From assembly GCF_900105555.1 (NCBI RefSeq), contig NZ_FNTZ01000001.1:868001-932000 (forward strand): DNA of 64,000 bases, written 5' to 3'. This document shows, in pieces, positions 1-7,923 of this stretch (positions are counted from its first letter, which is position 1; each line of letters opens with the position of its first letter). The notes beneath the pieces were generated by a model. That model was not told the origin of the DNA, did not search any database, and saw only the letters and a program-made list of their open reading frames with translations. Source of the stretch: Pseudomonas coleopterorum (lineage in GTDB: Bacteria > Pseudomonadota > Gammaproteobacteria > Pseudomonadales > Pseudomonadaceae). The translations under genes and the position numbers were made by a program.

Positions 1-26
1 GCAGCCTTCAGAGATAGCGTTTTCAT
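1..26 (-). CDS. Start of a secreted protein, probably another DppA-like peptide-binding protein (partial)
   Basis: Only the first nine codons lie inside the window, reading MKTLSLKAA, which fits the start of a signal peptide (a lysine, then apolar residues). Two adjacent ATGs exist at 27-29 and 24-26. The purine-rich GAGG lies six bases before the second one, so that start is preferred. The identity is inferred from context only: in P. aeruginosa and P. putida the gene after this OprD-type porin is a further dipeptide-binding protein followed by the dppBCDF transporter genes. Too little is visible to confirm this. Confidence 0.4.
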
Positions 27-56
27 CATTGCCCTCGCAATCGCACGTAAGCGTAG

Positions 57-91
57 CCGCTGCCCGGGATTCGTCGAACCCCGGGCAGCGG
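57..91 (-). terminator. Strong hairpin between the porin gene and the next gene
   Basis: Two perfect 12-base arms, CCGCTGCCCGGG at 57-68 and CCCGGGCAGCGG at 80-91, enclose an 11-base loop just after the porin stop codon. No T-run follows on the minus strand, so it may be a 3'-end protector or partial terminator rather than a full intrinsic terminator. Confidence 0.5.
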
Positions 92-98
92 TTGCCGA

Positions 99-1478
99 TC
101 AAAGAATCTGGAACGGAATGGTGGTGACGATGCGCAGCTCGTTGAGGCTGCCATCGACCTGATTGGCGCTGGCGCGGTGGGCACTGTAGGTCGCGCGGAT
201 GGTGCTGGCCTTCAACGGCCCGCCCTGCACGGCATACGAGGTGCCGAAGCCGTACTCGTAATGCTTCTCGCCGTCCTGGGCCTGGATGCCATCATAGCCG
301 CCGCCCTTGTAGTGCGTGCCATCGATACCCCAGCCGCGCGCGGTGTAGACGCTGAACTTGAGGCCGGGTACGCCATAGCCGGCCATGTCCAGCCCGTAAC
401 CGATCTGGAACGATTTTTCGTTCGGGCCGTTGTAGTCGGAAAACAGCGAGTTGGCCAGGAAAATGGCGTTGGTCTCGTGCAGGTAGTCGAAGTATTCGTT
501 GCCGTTCACTTCCTGGAAGGCCAGGGTCAGGCTGTGCGCCTTGTGCGTGGCGGTCAACGACAGGCTGTAGGTGTCGTTGTCGATGGCGCCCATTTTCGAG
601 CTGCCGGCATCCTTGGTCTTGTAGTAGTTGAAACCGGTGGTCAGGCCCAGCACCGAGGCATCGCCCAGTTCATGGGAGGCACCGAAGTAGTACTGGTTCC
701 ACACATCCTTGACGTTGGACGCGTACAGGCTGGTGGTCAGGCTTTTCAGCGGCTGGTAGTTGAGGCCGAAGATGTTGACCTGGTCGGTGGTGGTGCCGTC
801 GCCGTACTCGGTCCTGAACTTGCTCAGGCTCTGTTCGGTTCGCGGCGAGACGCGGCTGAACGTGCCCAGGTCGAAGTCGAGGTTGTCGAACTCGGCGCTG
901 TGCAGGCTGACACCCTCGAAGCTGGAGGGCAGGGCACGGTTGCCGATGAAGGCCAGTACCGGCGTGTTCATCGATTGGCGCCCGGCGGTCAGCACGGTGT
1001 TGGACACCCGCGCCTTGAGGTTGGCCAGGCCCGCCTTGGTCCACTGGTCGACCACGTCGCCATCGTGATCGGTCAGTGTGCGGTTCCCCCCGCCGGCCAC
1101 GCGACCTTTGCCCTGCTCCAGCGCCACGGTGTTGTAGGCCGCCACTTCGGTACTGAACCCCACGGTGCCCTGAGTGAAGCCCGAGGTGTAGTTGACGATG
1201 GTGCCCTGAACCCAGGTGTCGCGGCTGCCGGTGCGTTCGGTCACGCCATCGCCCTTGTTGATGCCCCAGGTCAGGCCACGCTTGCCCTTCTCCTTGGCGA
1301 ACCAGTTGCGGGTCGAGCCGGTCAGGCTCGAGTCCTCGATGAAGCCCTTGGCCTCATCCTGTGCGCTGCTGGTCTTGACGGTAAGCGGGATGAACGCCTG
1401 GCTGGCTTCATCGGCCAGGACCAGGGGGGCGAACCCGCTCAACGACAAGGTGAAGACTGCTCTCTTGGTAATTTTCAA
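99..1478 (-). CDS. opdP: OprD-family outer-membrane porin, probably the dipeptide porin OpdP
   Basis: The 459-residue product has an N-terminal signal peptide (MKITKRAVFTLSLSG, cleaved near VLADEA). It then shows the OprD pattern: FIEDSSLTGSTRNWF near residue 47, a run of amphipathic beta strands, and a C-terminal strand ending IPFQIL. OprD channels are 16- to 18-stranded barrels for small basic or zwitterionic solutes. The setting among three DppA-like binding proteins matches P. aeruginosa PA4501 (OpdP, glycine-glutamate uptake), so dipeptide uptake is the inferred role. The start codon is TTG at 1476-1478, supported by AAGGAG six bases upstream and by the lack of any in-frame ATG near the signal peptide. 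Family assignment is firm; the substrate is inferred. Confidence 0.85.
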   Translation of the reverse strand: MKITKRAVFTLSLSGFAPLVLADEASQAFIPLTVKTSSAQDEAKGFIEDSSLTGSTRNWFAKEKGKRGLTWGINKGDGVTERTGSRDTWVQGTIVNYTSGFTQGTVGFSTEVAAYNTVALEQGKGRVAGGGNRTLTDHDGDVVDQWTKAGLANLKARVSNTVLTAGRQSMNTPVLAFIGNRALPSSFEGVSLHSAEFDNLDFDLGTFSRVSPRTEQSLSKFRTEYGDGTTTDQVNIFGLNYQPLKSLTTSLYASNVKDVWNQYYFGASHELGDASVLGLTTGFNYYKTKDAGSSKMGAIDNDTYSLSLTATHKAHSLTLAFQEVNGNEYFDYLHETNAIFLANSLFSDYNGPNEKSFQIGYGLDMAGYGVPGLKFSVYTARGWGIDGTHYKGGGYDGIQAQDGEKHYEYGFGTSYAVQGGPLKASTIRATYSAHRASANQVDGSLNELRIVTTIPFQIL

Positions 1479-1559
1479 CTGAAGCTCCTTACTTTTTTAG
1501 TTTTATGGCCGCGTCTTCTAGTGCGGCTGATGGCCAGTCCATGGCCCGTGATGACAGTT

Positions 1560-1571
1560 GCAAACGTTTGC
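1560..1571. promoter_or_regulatory. Perfect 12-base palindrome upstream of the porin gene
   Basis: GCAAACGTTTGC is a perfect palindrome with a central CG, a layout common in LacI/PurR-type operators. It lies about 80 bases before the porin start. No regulator of that type is in the window, so a regulatory role is only a possibility. Confidence 0.25.
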
Positions 1572-1593
1572 TTGCTCTTTTTTGCCAAAAGCT

Positions 1594-1626
1594 CCCCAAG
1601 CCCATGGCACGGTCATGGGTGTGGGG
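1594..1626 (-). terminator. Terminator-like hairpin after the first DppA-like gene
   Basis: On the minus strand, just past the stop at 1641, arms around CCCATG and CATGGG with outer CCCC/GGGG form an imperfect hairpin. It is followed by AGCTTTTGG. The short T-run makes a leaky terminator between the binding-protein gene and the porin gene plausible. Confidence 0.45.
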
Positions 1627-1640
1627 AAGGCCTGGTTTAT

Positions 1641-3239
1641 CTAGTCGCGCAGACTCACGCCGCCAAAGTCGTTACGCCCGAACGGGCTGACCTTGAAACC
1701 TTCAACCTTGGCGCTGACCGGCTGGTTGACGGTGGAGTGGGCGATCGGGGTGATCGGCACCTGTTGCTTGAGCAACTGCTGGGCCTGACGATAGAGCACG
1801 CTGCGCTCTTCGCGGTCGGTGACGCGCTTGGCTTGCTGGACCAGCTTGTCGTAGTCCTGGTTGCACCACATCGAGTAGTTGTTGCTGCCGATGGCGTCGC
1901 AGCTGTACAGCGTGCCCAGCCAGTTGTCCGGGTCGCCGTTGTCGCCGGTCCAGCCAATCAGCGAGACGTCGTGTTCGCCGCGTTTGGTGCGGTCCAGGTA
2001 CTCGCCCCACTCGTAGCTGACGATCTTGACCTTGAGGCCGATCTTGCCCCAGTCGGCCTGCAGCATTTCAGCCATCAGCTTGGCGTTGGGGTTGTAGGGG
2101 CGCTGCACGGGCATGGCCCACAGTGTGATCTCGGTGCCTTCCTTGACGCCGGCGGCCTGCAGCATCTGCTTGGCTTTCTCCGGATCGAAGGGCGCGTCCT
2201 TGATGCTCTCGTCGTAGGACCACTGGGTCGGCGGCATGGCGTTGACGGCCTTCTGCCCGGCGCCCTGGTAGACGGCCTTGAGAATGGCGTCCTTGTTCAC
2301 CGCCATGTCCATGGCCTGGCGCATTTCCAGCTGGTCGAACGGCTTGTGACGCACGTTGTAGGTGATGTAGCCCAGGTTGTAGCCGGCCTGCTCCATGACC
2401 TTGAGCTTGGGGTCGGCCTTGAGGCCCGCGAGGTCGGCAGGGCGTGGGTAGGCGGTGACCTGGCACTCGTTCTTCTTGAGCTTCTGCATGCGCACCGATG
2501 CGTCGGTGTTGATGGCGAAGATCAGTTGGTCGACCTTTACCTGGCTCATGTCCCAGTACTGCGGGTTGGCCTTGTAGCGGATCTGCGAGTCTTTCTGGTA
2601 ACGCTGGAAGGCGAACGGACCGGTGCCGATCGGCTTCTGGTTGATGTCGCGCATGTTGCCGCTCTTGAGCAGCTGCTCGGCGTACTCGGCGGACAGGATG
2701 GACGCGAAGTTCATGGCGATGTTCTGCACGAACGCGGCGTCTACGGCGTTGAGGGTGAACACCACGGTGTGGTCGTCGGTTTTCTCGACCTTGGCGATGT
2801 TCTTGTCCAGGCTCATGCTGACGAAGTACGGGAACTCGGTCGGGTACGCCTTGCGAAACGGCTGATTGGGATCGAGCATGCGATTGAAGGTGAACAGCAC
2901 ATCGTCGGCGTTGAAGTCACGGGTCGGCTTGAACGCTTCGTTGCTGTGGAACTTGACCCCTTCGCGCAGGTGGAAGGTGTAGGTCAGGCCGTCTTCGGAG
3001 ATGTCCCACTTGGTGGCCAGCGCGGGAATGACACTGGTGCCGCCTTTTTCGAATTCAGTCAGGCGGTTGTAGATCGGTTGCGCAGCGTCGTTGTCGGTGC
3101 CGCTCGTGTACTGGGCGATGTCGAAGCCGGCGGGGCTGCCTTCGGAGCAGTACACCAGGCTGTTGGCGGCCTGGCTGAGGCCGACCTGGCCGAGCAGGCC
3201 CAGAGCAAGCATGGCGGAGCAAAGCTGGGTATGTCGCAT
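1641..3239 (-). CDS. DppA-like periplasmic dipeptide-binding protein (ABC transporter)
   Basis: Solute-binding protein of family 5 (SBP_bac_5), 532 residues, which captures di- or oligopeptides in the periplasm and hands them to an ABC permease. The N-terminus (MRHTQLCSAMLALG) is a signal peptide ending near SQAAN. The mature part opens with LVYCSEGSPAGFD and then YTSGTDND, the hallmark of this paralogue group. The core has HLREGVKFH near residue 100 and TGPFAFQRYQKDSQIRY mid-protein. The start at 3239 is chosen because AGGGAC precedes it and the signal peptide begins there; a longer frame upstream lacks both. It is the first of three tandem paralogues on this strand. No permease or ATPase gene is inside the window. 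Confidence 0.9.
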   Translation of the reverse strand: MRHTQLCSAMLALGLLGQVGLSQAANSLVYCSEGSPAGFDIAQYTSGTDNDAAQPIYNRLTEFEKGGTSVIPALATKWDISEDGLTYTFHLREGVKFHSNEAFKPTRDFNADDVLFTFNRMLDPNQPFRKAYPTEFPYFVSMSLDKNIAKVEKTDDHTVVFTLNAVDAAFVQNIAMNFASILSAEYAEQLLKSGNMRDINQKPIGTGPFAFQRYQKDSQIRYKANPQYWDMSQVKVDQLIFAINTDASVRMQKLKKNECQVTAYPRPADLAGLKADPKLKVMEQAGYNLGYITYNVRHKPFDQLEMRQAMDMAVNKDAILKAVYQGAGQKAVNAMPPTQWSYDESIKDAPFDPEKAKQMLQAAGVKEGTEITLWAMPVQRPYNPNAKLMAEMLQADWGKIGLKVKIVSYEWGEYLDRTKRGEHDVSLIGWTGDNGDPDNWLGTLYSCDAIGSNNYSMWCNQDYDKLVQQAKRVTDREERSVLYRQAQQLLKQQVPITPIAHSTVNQPVSAKVEGFKVSPFGRNDFGGVSLRD

Positions 3240-3289
3240 GATAGTCCCTGTCTTGTTGTTTTCCGGTCGTGGGGCGCCAGTCCCTGGCG

Positions 3290-3355
3290 GGAATACGGCG
3301 GCCGTCGCCAAAGGAAGCTAGTCCCATTTGGCGAGGGCGTATGTCGGCGTATTCC
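3290..3355. other. Long imperfect inverted repeat before the DppA-like gene
   Basis: GGAATACG (3290-3297) pairs with CGTATTCC (3348-3355), and TCGCCAAA (3305-3312) pairs with TTTGGCGA (3327-3334). A 14-base loop lies between the inner arms. The structure sits about 50 bases before the start codon, so in a minus-strand transcript it would be a 5'-leader stem-loop. Its role is unknown. Confidence 0.35.
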
Positions 3356-3397
3356 GGTAGAGCTGTGGGAAAAATCCTGGCGTTAATGCAAGCGAAT

Positions 3398-3425
3398 GGG
3401 CGCTGGACCTGCCGGTCCATCGCCC
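3398..3425 (-). terminator. Hairpin after the second DppA-like gene
   Basis: Arms GGGCG..GGACC and GGTCC..CGCCC (one internal mismatch pair) form a stable hairpin about 25 bases past the stop at 3451. The minus-strand sequence after it has no clear T-run, so it is recorded as a probable weak terminator or mRNA-end structure. Confidence 0.4.
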
Positions 3426-3450
3426 GCTTCCATTAGGGGAGGTGCCTGGT

Positions 3451-5052
3451 TCAGTCCTTCACGCCCACGCCATAGAACGAGTTCAAGCCAAAGGGGCTGA
3501 TCTTGAAGTCGGTGACCTTGGCGCTCATGGGCTGGTAGACCGTGGAGTGCGCGATCGGGGTGATCGGCACCTGTTGCTTGAGGCGCACCTGGGCCTGTTT
3601 GTACAGCTCGGTGCGCTTGGCCTGATCGGGCGTGGCCTTGGCGGTCTTGATCAACTGGTCGTAGTCCTTGTCGCACCACTTGGAGAAGTTGTTGCCGTTC
3701 ACCGCATCGCAACCGTACAGGGTGCCCAGCCAGTTGTCCGGGTCACCGTTGTCGCCGCTCCAGCCGATCAGCATGGCATCGGTCTCGCCGGCCTTGGCGC
3801 GCTTGAGGTATTCACCCCACTCGTAGCTGACGATCTTGGCCTTGATACCCACCTTGGCCCAGTCCGACTGCAGCATTTCGGCCATCAGCTTGGCGTTGGG
3901 GTTGTAGGGACGCTGTACCGGCATGGCCCACAGGGTGATCTCGGTGCCTTCCTTGACGCCGGCTTCCTTGAGCAGCTTCTTGGCCTCTTCCACGTTGTAG
4001 CCGGCGTCCTTGATGCTCGTGTCATAGGACCATTGGGTCGGCGGCATGGCGTTGACGGCCAATTGACCGGCGCCCTGGTAAACGGCCTCGATGATGCTCT
4101 GCTTGTTCACCGCCATGTCCAGCGCCTGGCGAACCTTGAGGTTGCCCAGTGGTTCGTGGGTCACGTTGTAGGCGATGTATCCCAGGTTGAAGCCAGCCTG
4201 GTCGGGCATCTGCAGGTTCTTGTCTTCCTTGAGCGGCTTGAGATCGGCCGGACGTGGATAGACGCTGACCTGGCATTCGTTCTTCTTGAGCTTCTGCATG
4301 CGCACGGATGCATCGGTGGTGATGGCGAAGATCAGGTTGTCGATCTTCACGTCAGCCGGGTTCCAGTAATCCTTGTTGCCCTTGTAGCGAATCTGCGCGT
4401 CTTTCTGATAGCGATTGAACACGAACGGGCCGGTGCCGATCGGCTTCTGGTTGATGTCGGCGGCCTTGCCCTGCTTGAGCAACTGGGCGGCGTATTCGGC
4501 GGACTGGATCGAAGCGAAGCTCATGGCCATGTTCTGGATGAACGCGGCGTCGACCGTCTTCAAGGTGAAGCGGACGGTGTGATCGTCGAGCTTCTCGATG
4601 TTGGTGATGTTCTCGTCCATGCCCATGTCGGTGAAGTACGGGAACTCGGTCGGATAGGCTTTGCGGAACGGCATGTTCTTGTCGATCATGCGGTTGAAAG
4701 TGAACAGCACGTCGTCGGCGTTGAATTCACGGGACGGCTTGAAGTAGTCGGTGGTGTGGAACTTGACCCCTTCGCGCAGGTGGAAGGTGTAGGTCAGGGC
4801 GTCTTCGGAGATGTCCCAGCTGGTAGCCAGCCCCGGGATGACTGCGGTGCCGCCACGCTCGAACTGGCTCAGACGGTTGAAGACGGTTTCTGCCGAAGCG
4901 TCGAAATCCGTACCACTGGTATACAGCGCCGGGTCAAAACCCGCCGGACTGCCTTCAGAGCAGAATACAAGGTTGCTCGCAGCATGGGCGAAAGGGGCGC
5001 TGGCGAGCAGGCCGGCCCCGACGATGAACGGAATGACCGCGGTTTTGAGCAT
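3451..5052 (-). CDS. DppA-like periplasmic dipeptide-binding protein, second paralogue
   Basis: Family 5 extracellular solute-binding protein of 533 residues, paralogous to its two neighbours. The signal peptide is MLKTAVIPFIVGAGLLASA with cleavage near AHAAS. The mature start reads NLVFCSEGSPAGFDPALYTSGTDFDA, which in this family lines part of the peptide-binding pocket. ITLWAMPVQRPYNPNA and WTGDNGDP-like blocks are shared with the other copies. The ATG at 5052 has TGAGGCC seven bases upstream; an ATG seven codons earlier has no ribosome-binding site and is rejected. The long gaps on both sides suggest its own promoter. Which peptides it prefers cannot be read from the sequence. Confidence 0.9.
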   Translation of the reverse strand: MLKTAVIPFIVGAGLLASAPFAHAASNLVFCSEGSPAGFDPALYTSGTDFDASAETVFNRLSQFERGGTAVIPGLATSWDISEDALTYTFHLREGVKFHTTDYFKPSREFNADDVLFTFNRMIDKNMPFRKAYPTEFPYFTDMGMDENITNIEKLDDHTVRFTLKTVDAAFIQNMAMSFASIQSAEYAAQLLKQGKAADINQKPIGTGPFVFNRYQKDAQIRYKGNKDYWNPADVKIDNLIFAITTDASVRMQKLKKNECQVSVYPRPADLKPLKEDKNLQMPDQAGFNLGYIAYNVTHEPLGNLKVRQALDMAVNKQSIIEAVYQGAGQLAVNAMPPTQWSYDTSIKDAGYNVEEAKKLLKEAGVKEGTEITLWAMPVQRPYNPNAKLMAEMLQSDWAKVGIKAKIVSYEWGEYLKRAKAGETDAMLIGWSGDNGDPDNWLGTLYGCDAVNGNNFSKWCDKDYDQLIKTAKATPDQAKRTELYKQAQVRLKQQVPITPIAHSTVYQPMSAKVTDFKISPFGLNSFYGVGVKD

Positions 5053-5213
5053 GGTGGCCTCAGTTGTTGTCATTTTAAGAATGAGGACGACCTTGTGAGT
5101 CGACCTGGCCGATACTTATGCAGGCGGCATACCCAAATCAACCGTTTGCGGTGTATCGCACCTGAAACGGTGGGACGGGCGTACACGAATGTCGCATCGA
5201 TGTAAGTTTTTCG

Positions 5214-5237
5214 GTAGTTGAACGCATGTTCAACTAC
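5214..5237. promoter_or_regulatory. Perfect 10-base inverted repeat in the dppA upstream region
   Basis: GTAGTTGAAC (5214-5223) and GTTCAACTAC (5228-5237) are separated by GCAT. The palindrome lies about 165 bases before the dppA-like start at 5052. It could be an operator, perhaps for a peptide-responsive regulator such as PsdR, which controls dpp genes in P. aeruginosa; that link is speculation. A hairpin role is equally possible. The same palindrome was not seen before the other two paralogues. Confidence 0.35.
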
Positions 5238-5265
5238 ATTTGGCCACTCAATGCACACTTATCGA

Positions 5266-5299
5266 CCCCATTGCACCACGATGACGCACTGCAATGGGG
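5266..5299 (-). terminator. Hairpin after the third DppA-like gene
   Basis: CCCCATTGCA (5266-5275) and TGCAATGGGG (5290-5299) are perfect 10-base arms around a 14-base loop, starting ten bases after the stop codon at 5309. No T-run follows on the minus strand, so it is a probable 3'-end hairpin. Confidence 0.5.
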
Positions 5300-5308
5300 C
5301 GTTCGGTA

Positions 5309-6910
5309 TCACTGCGAAAGGCTGACACCATAGAAAGGCGTCAGGCCGAAGGGGCTGATGCGGAAATCCTGGACTTCCTTGCGCATGGGTTGGAAGACCG
5401 TGGAGTTGGCGATCGGGGTGATCGGCACCTGTTGCTTGAGTATGGCCTGCGCCTGCTGGTACAGCTTCACGCGTTCATCGCGATCGCTGCTCAGTTTGGC
5501 CTGCTGGATGAGCTTGTCGTAGGCTGGATCGCACCATTTGGCGTAGTTGCTGCCCTTGACCGCCGCGCAGCTGTAGAGCACGCCGAGCCAGTTGTCCGGA
5601 TCGCCATTGTCGCCGGTCCACCCGTAGATCATGGTGTCGTGCTCGCCATTCTTGGCGCGCTTGATGTACTCGCCCCATTCATAACTGACGATGTTGGCCT
5701 TGATGCCGATCTTGGCCCAGTCGTTCTGGATCATCTGCGCCGACATGCGCGCATTGGGGTTGGACGCACGCTGCACCGTCATGGCCCACAGGTCGATGGT
5801 CGTGCCCTCTTTTATTCCGGCTTCCTTGAGCAGGGCGCGGGCCTTGGTAATGTCGTAGGGCGCGTCCTTGATTCGGGTGTCATACGACCATTGCGCAGGG
5901 GGCAGGGCGTTCTGCGCCAACTGACCGGCGCTCTGATACACCGCCTTGATGATGGCCGGCTTGTCGATCGCCATGTCCAGGGCCTGACGCACCTTGAGCT
6001 GGTCGAGCGGCGGATGGGTCACGTTGTAGGCCAGGAAACCCAGGTTGAAGCCCGGCTGGCTGAGCACGCGCAGGTTGGGGTCCTGTTTCATCACGTCGAT
6101 GTCGGCCGGCCGTGGATAGCCGCTGACCTGGCATTCGCCAGCCTTCAGCTTCTGCAGGCGCACCGCAGCATCGGTACTGATGGAGAAGATCAGGTTGTCG
6201 AGCTTGACGTCCTCGGGTTTCCAGTACGCCTTGTTGGCGGTGTAGCGGATCTGCGAATCCTTCTGGTAGCGCTTGAACACGAACGGGCCGGTGCCGATGG
6301 GTTTCTGGTTGATGTCGGCGGCCTTGCCCTGCTTGAGCAACTGGTCGGCGTATTCGGCGGACTGCACCGAAGCGAAACTCATCGCCAGGTTCTGCACAAA
6401 GGCGGCGTCGACCGTGTTCAGCGTGAAGACCACGGTATGCGGGTCTTGTTTGCTGACCGACTTGATGTTGGTGTTCAGGCCCATGTCGGTGAAATAGGGC
6501 GATTCCGAAGGGTAGGCCTTGCGGAATGGATGCTCGGGGTCGAGCAGGCGCTGGAAGGTGAACAGCACGTCGTCCGCGTTGAAATCGCGGGTGGGCGTGA
6601 AGTAGTCGGTGGTGTGGAACTTGACGCCTTCGCGCAGGTGAAAGGTGTAGGTCAAGCCGTCCGGGGAGACGTCCCAGGAAGTGGCCAGCCCCGGTTCGAC
6701 TTCGGTGCCGCCGCGCTTGAACTGGGTCAGGCGATTGAAGACGGTTTCCGCCGAGGCGTCGAAATCGGTACCACTGGTGTACTGGCTGGGATCGAAACCG
6801 GCAGGGCTGGCTTCGGAGCAGTACACCAGCGTACTCGCGGCCTGGGCCATGGGCATCCCGGCGCACAGGGCGGCGGTAAGGAGCAGGGGCTTGAAGGCGG
6901 GGATATCCAT
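5309..6910 (-). CDS. DppA-like periplasmic dipeptide-binding protein, third paralogue
   Basis: 533-residue family 5 solute-binding protein. The signal peptide is MDIPAFKPLLLTAALCAGM with a likely cut after MAQAA. The mature protein opens STLVYCSEASPAGFDPSQYTSGTDFDA, so it shares the cysteine-containing opening with the other two copies. The middle carries HLREGVKFHTTDYF and the C-terminus ISPFGLTPFYGVSLSQ. It differs from the others where they have WAMPVQRPYNPNA: here the block reads WAMTVQRASNPNA, which could affect ligand choice. GAGG precedes the ATG at 6910. It is the most upstream of the tandem set, about 100 bases after the SIMPL-domain gene, from which it is separated by a hairpin. Confidence 0.9.
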   Translation of the reverse strand: MDIPAFKPLLLTAALCAGMPMAQAASTLVYCSEASPAGFDPSQYTSGTDFDASAETVFNRLTQFKRGGTEVEPGLATSWDVSPDGLTYTFHLREGVKFHTTDYFTPTRDFNADDVLFTFQRLLDPEHPFRKAYPSESPYFTDMGLNTNIKSVSKQDPHTVVFTLNTVDAAFVQNLAMSFASVQSAEYADQLLKQGKAADINQKPIGTGPFVFKRYQKDSQIRYTANKAYWKPEDVKLDNLIFSISTDAAVRLQKLKAGECQVSGYPRPADIDVMKQDPNLRVLSQPGFNLGFLAYNVTHPPLDQLKVRQALDMAIDKPAIIKAVYQSAGQLAQNALPPAQWSYDTRIKDAPYDITKARALLKEAGIKEGTTIDLWAMTVQRASNPNARMSAQMIQNDWAKIGIKANIVSYEWGEYIKRAKNGEHDTMIYGWTGDNGDPDNWLGVLYSCAAVKGSNYAKWCDPAYDKLIQQAKLSSDRDERVKLYQQAQAILKQQVPITPIANSTVFQPMRKEVQDFRISPFGLTPFYGVSLSQ

Positions 6911-6960
6911 ATTGGGCCTCGATAGACGAAGGGAGGGACTCGGGGAGTGATGTTTGCGGA

Positions 6961-6989
6961 CAGAATCCGTCCTGCGGGAGCGGATTCTG
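6961..6989 (-). terminator. Hairpin after the SIMPL-domain gene
   Basis: Perfect 9-base arms CAGAATCCG and CGGATTCTG surround an 11-base loop, 24 bases past the stop at 7013. It lacks a T-run on the minus strand, so terminator strength is uncertain. Confidence 0.45.
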
Positions 6990-7012
6990 CCTTTGACGAA
7001 AGCGTCAGCCTA

Positions 7013-7723
7013 TCAAGGCATCACGACTTCGATGACGCCGTCGGCATTGATGCTGACCTCGCTGGTGCCCGCTTCTACGTCGGGGGTCACCGGAGCCGCG
7101 TCGGCGCGAGCGGCCTTCATCATCATCGGCGCCGAGGCGTAGGGGCGAGGGTAGCCAGCGCTGTTGAGGTTGAGGTTGACCACCTTGTAGCTCTTGCCGC
7201 CCAGGGCGTCGGTAGCCAGTTGCGCGCGGGCTTTGAACGCAGCCACGGCTTCCTTGAGCAGGGCGTCTTCGCTCTGCTTGCGGGTCTTGTCGGCGATGGA
7301 GAAGTCCATGGCGCCCATCTTCAGGCTCTGCAGCAGTTCGCCGGTGAGTTTGGACAGGGCCGGGAAGTCGGCGCTTTCAAGGCGCACTTCGGCGCGCTCG
7401 CGCCAGCCGGTGATGGTCTGGCCCTTGTCATCGTAGATCGGATAGCTGTTGCGACTGCCCTGGCGGACGATCACGCCTTTGACTTCGCGGGCCTGGGCCA
7501 GGGCCTTGTTCAACGTGTCGCTGATACCGGCGGCCAGCTTGGCCGGGTCGGCATTCTGCTCCTCGCTGTAGAGGGTCACGAGCATCAGGTCGCGAGGCAC
7601 TTCCTGGCTGACCTCGGCACGCAGGGAAATCTGGTTGTAGCGGGCCTCGTCGGCCAGGGCAGGGAGGCTGGACAACAGGCTTGCGCCAAGGACCAGAGCG
7701 GCGCTGCGGGTGATGACGGGCAT
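7013..7723 (-). CDS. SIMPL-domain (DUF541) periplasmic protein
   Basis: The 236-residue product begins with a signal peptide (MPVITRSAALVLGASLLSS, cut near ALADE). The rest matches the SIMPL/DUF541 family of E. coli YggE: an early ISLRAEVSQEVPRD strand, an alternating strand-helix body, and GWRERAEVRLESAD. The family is exported to the periplasm or outer membrane and is linked to oxidative-stress tolerance in some bacteria, but its biochemistry is unclear. The ATG at 7723 has an AAGGAG site eight bases before it; a longer frame upstream is rejected for that reason. It is divergent from roxS, with about 200 bases shared between them, and the gene pair is also adjacent in P. putida as I recall it. 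Confidence 0.85.
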   Translation of the reverse strand: MPVITRSAALVLGASLLSSLPALADEARYNQISLRAEVSQEVPRDLMLVTLYSEEQNADPAKLAAGISDTLNKALAQAREVKGVIVRQGSRNSYPIYDDKGQTITGWRERAEVRLESADFPALSKLTGELLQSLKMGAMDFSIADKTRKQSEDALLKEAVAAFKARAQLATDALGGKSYKVVNLNLNSAGYPRPYASAPMMMKAARADAAPVTPDVEAGTSEVSINADGVIEVVMP

Positions 7724-7923
7724 GGAAAACTCCTTGTTGTAGGTGCTGCGTAAGACTGGCCAGGCCGGATGCGGTTCCTGAGGGGGCTGCATGGACAGGC
7801 CACCTTTTACGATAAACCCAAGGCCTGCACTTGCGACGCGGTCATTTGCCGCACTTTTCGCTGTCGACGCGTCGAGTTGGTTATACTTGCACCGACCCGC
7901 CTGCAGCGCTCACTGGAGAGCAA

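Noticed and set aside
177..3386. A 1069-codon open frame on the plus strand across the porin and first dppA-like gene
   Set aside because: It runs antisense to two genes with clear family motifs and signal peptides; long antisense frames are expected from the codon bias of GC-rich DNA. Its product is rich in Val, Gly, Ala and His without any domain pattern.
3442..6925. Two long plus-strand frames (3442-5205 and 5294-6925)
   Set aside because: Both mirror the dppA paralogues on the other strand and have near-parallel low-complexity products, as expected for shadows of homologous genes.
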